From contig DAOVQH010000124.1 of NCBI GenBank assembly GCA_030628755.1, positions 1 to 7,111 on the forward strand: a stretch of DNA of 7,111 nucleotides, in the 5' to 3' direction. This stretch comes from Candidatus Cloacimonadota bacterium. GTDB taxonomy: Bacteria > Cloacimonadota > Cloacimonadia > Cloacimonadales > TCS61. Shown here one piece after another: positions 5,918 to 7,111 of this stretch. Under the pieces are notes generated by a model, which was not told where the DNA came from, ran no database searches, and saw only the letters and a list, made by a program, of their open reading frames with translations. Made by a program: the position numbers and the translations under genes. The stretch's first letter is position 1; every line of letters begins with the position of its first letter.

Positions 5918-6021
5918 CCTTTCACCTTAAACCCAGCACCCTATACCTTGCACCTTTTCCCAGTTCAACTATTTCAATTAATTCAATTCTTTTGTTCGTT
6001 TTAGTTAGTTGCTAAATTCTT

Positions 6022-7111
6022 CTAATACACAAACACCACACCACTAGTGGGGAAGACCCATTCATCTTTTTTAGATGAAATCGTAATGCTTTTGCCATCA
6101 GTAGAGATTTGAGGGAATTTACTTCTACCGGAGAAAATTGGAACTGGTTCCACATTTTGCAGAACATCGCCAAAAATAAATGTTATTTTCACTCCTTGAG
6201 TCAGTTCGATAAGATAAACAGAAACCTGGTGAGAATCTTTGGGATAGAAGGTCTGGGTGGAAATGGAGAATTGAACTTCCTTTCCAACTAATTCTTTGAG
6301 CTGTGGATGATGACAGCATATCTCGATACAACCTCCGAATATCTTCATTTCATGGTTAAGCTCGATGTCGTTTATCTTTGCAGATGTAACATCGAACAGG
6401 TTCGCTTCCAGTTTATTATCCAGAAGCCAGCGGTATTCCACATCTATACGTAGGAAGTATTTTTCCAGAAGTTTTTCACTATTGGCACAGGCAATATAAA
6501 AATGATCATTTTGAAGTTGTTTGAAGAAGGTAAGGGTTGTGTTGGTGAGGTAGTAATTAGTCAACCCCCTTCCGTCAGTTGCCGGACTTCGTTTATTCCC
6601 CCTTGAGAAGGGGGATGAAGTGGAATCTTTAAATTCTATTGTATGTTTAAAATTCCGTCGATAATGAATATCTCTATCACGTTCTGTGAAGAATCTCTTT
6701 AAAATATCGGAGTAGATCAGGCTGGAGATTTCCTTACTTTGAAGGCGTTGTTCTATTGCAGTCTCGATGACGGTGTTCAATTTATCGTCTGAATAATCAA
6801 AGCTAACAAAATCACGGCGCAGAAGCGGGGAAGATGCAATTATTTTTCCATTCTCATAATAGTATCTCTTGGCTCGTCTTCCCACCTGGCAGAGTATTTC
6901 ATAACTGGAACCGTTGTAGAGCGAAGTCAGGTTCTCTGCTTTGATGGCATCGTGTTCATTTCCCAGCAGAACAACAACATCTCCAACACTTGCGTCCAAT
7001 TTTGTAATATCCACAGCTATCATATCCATACTTATTTTACCAATAACATCGCAGAGTTCATTCTTTATCAGCACTTTTCCTTTATTGGAAAGCATGAAAT
7101 CGTAGCCATCA
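6022..7111 (-). CDS. alr: Alanine racemase, C-terminal part with long extension
   Basis: The reading frame continues past the right edge; about 362 residues are visible. The first 75 or so match the C-terminal beta domain of alanine racemase, the PLP enzyme interconverting L- and D-alanine for peptidoglycan: DGYDFMLSNKGKVLI, then GKISMDM (MDM at 7021-7029, the conserved Met-Asp of the active-site entrance), GDVVVLLG, and SYEILCQVGRRAKRYY near 6850-6905. The PLP lysine and catalytic tyrosine lie outside the window. Ordinary alanine racemases end shortly after this point, but here about 270 more residues follow (roughly 6840 to 6025). They start SSPLLRRDFV and include FGGCIEICCHH and a strand-rich end, VFPTSGVVFVY; I do not recognise this domain. 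About 20 residues of it (SSPFSRGNKRSPATDGRG) come from an in-frame palindromic repeat. The stop is TAG at 6022-6024. The gene may be a fusion specific to this lineage. Confidence 0.88.
   Translation of the reverse strand, partial: DGYDFMLSNKGKVLIKNELCDVIGKISMDMIAVDITKLDASVGDVVVLLGNEHDAIKAENLTSLYNGSSYEILCQVGRRAKRYYYENGKIIASSPLLRRDFVSFDYSDDKLNTVIETAIEQRLQSKEISSLIYSDILKRFFTERDRDIHYRRNFKHTIEFKDSTSSPFSRGNKRSPATDGRGLTNYYLTNTTLTFFKQLQNDHFYIACANSEKLLEKYFLRIDVEYRWLLDNKLEANLFDVTSAKINDIELNHEMKIFGGCIEICCHHPQLKELVGKEVQFSISTQTFYPKDSHQVSVYLIELTQGVKITFIFGDVLQNVEPVPIFSGRSKFPQISTDGKSITISSKKDEWVFPTSGVVFVY
6565..6614 (-). repeat. Nested palindromic repeat inside the alr extension
   Basis: On the minus strand CCCCCTT CTC AAGGGGG (6598-6614) forms a 7-bp hairpin, then AATAAACGAAG, then the 16-bp module (6571-6586, plus-strand form TCCGTCAGTTGCCGGA), then AGGGGG. 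The first CCCCCTT on the plus strand (6565-6571) can also pair with AAGGGGG at 6608-6614. The block is translated in frame within the extension and introduces no stop codon. Confidence 0.8.

Larger units (their letters stand above)
5335..6021. other. Intergenic region of about 690 bp packed with hairpins
   Basis: No gene is supported between the small membrane gene and the stop codon of alr. Bases 5335-5463 show nothing beyond a repeated GGATTCA (about 5370 and 5398). After that come repeat copy B (5464-5562), a composite palindrome (5661-5737), an ACACGCT hairpin (5765-5780), a CGACCTGGCAGGCAG segment (5805-5819), an AACCATTGCAAAGGTTTA repeat (5841-5858) and a CCATGG hairpin nested in a CATTCGCAAGG repeat (5879-5917). 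The last 100 bases before alr are AT-rich with no clear signal. Confidence 0.7.

Noticed and set aside
6109..6331. Short open frames on both strands over the 3' part of alr
   Set aside because: They overlap the alr frame, which continues with protein-like sequence to the TAG at 6022-6024.

Overview
The window is an AT-rich bacterial chromosome segment with four recognisable genes separated by intergenic DNA that is unusually full of short palindromic repeats. The standard genetic code fits throughout. The AT-rich composition, the dispersed short repeats built on TTCGTGGCTAA-like, CCCCTT/AAGGGG-like and CTTGCCAAG-like motifs, and an alanine racemase with a long C-terminal extension suggest an uncultured FCB-group bacterium, perhaps Cloacimonadota-like. 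That placement is inference and is not proven here.

Layout: (1) 1-151, minus strand: the first 50 codons of a secreted WD40-repeat protein, cut by the window edge. (2) 152-824: no gene; a 41-bp direct repeat pair, a long imperfect inverted repeat and several compact hairpins. (3) 825-1988, plus strand: an AAA_14/DUF4143-type ATPase. (4) 1989-2275: repeat-rich gap between convergent genes, with a plausible terminator for the ATPase gene. (5) 2276-4837, minus strand: leuS, leucyl-tRNA synthetase, intact but carrying an in-frame block of tandem short repeats. (6) 4838-5130: divergent intergenic region with two small palindromes. (7) 5131-5334, plus strand: a 67-residue two-helix membrane protein with a strong Shine-Dalgarno. 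(8) 5335-6021: no gene; a series of hairpins, including an inverted copy of the repeat that abuts the leuS stop. (9) 6022-7111, minus strand: the C-terminal half of an alanine racemase with about 270 extra residues, also carrying an in-frame palindromic repeat.

The genes do not form an operon: WD40, leuS and alr lie on the minus strand, the ATPase and the small membrane gene on the plus strand, all separated by repeat-bearing gaps. leuS (translation) and alr (D-alanine for peptidoglycan) are housekeeping functions. The ATPase and the small membrane protein are accessory or unknown.

The most interesting signal is the repeats. A 16-bp palindromic module, consensus TCCGNCARTTGCCGGA, occurs four times in unrelated contexts. 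In one case it exactly replaces the apex of a hairpin within a longer repeat whose other copy has a different apex. In another it sits inside a second repeat that is translated in frame within alr. This looks like small palindromic units nesting inside older repeats, including within coding sequence.
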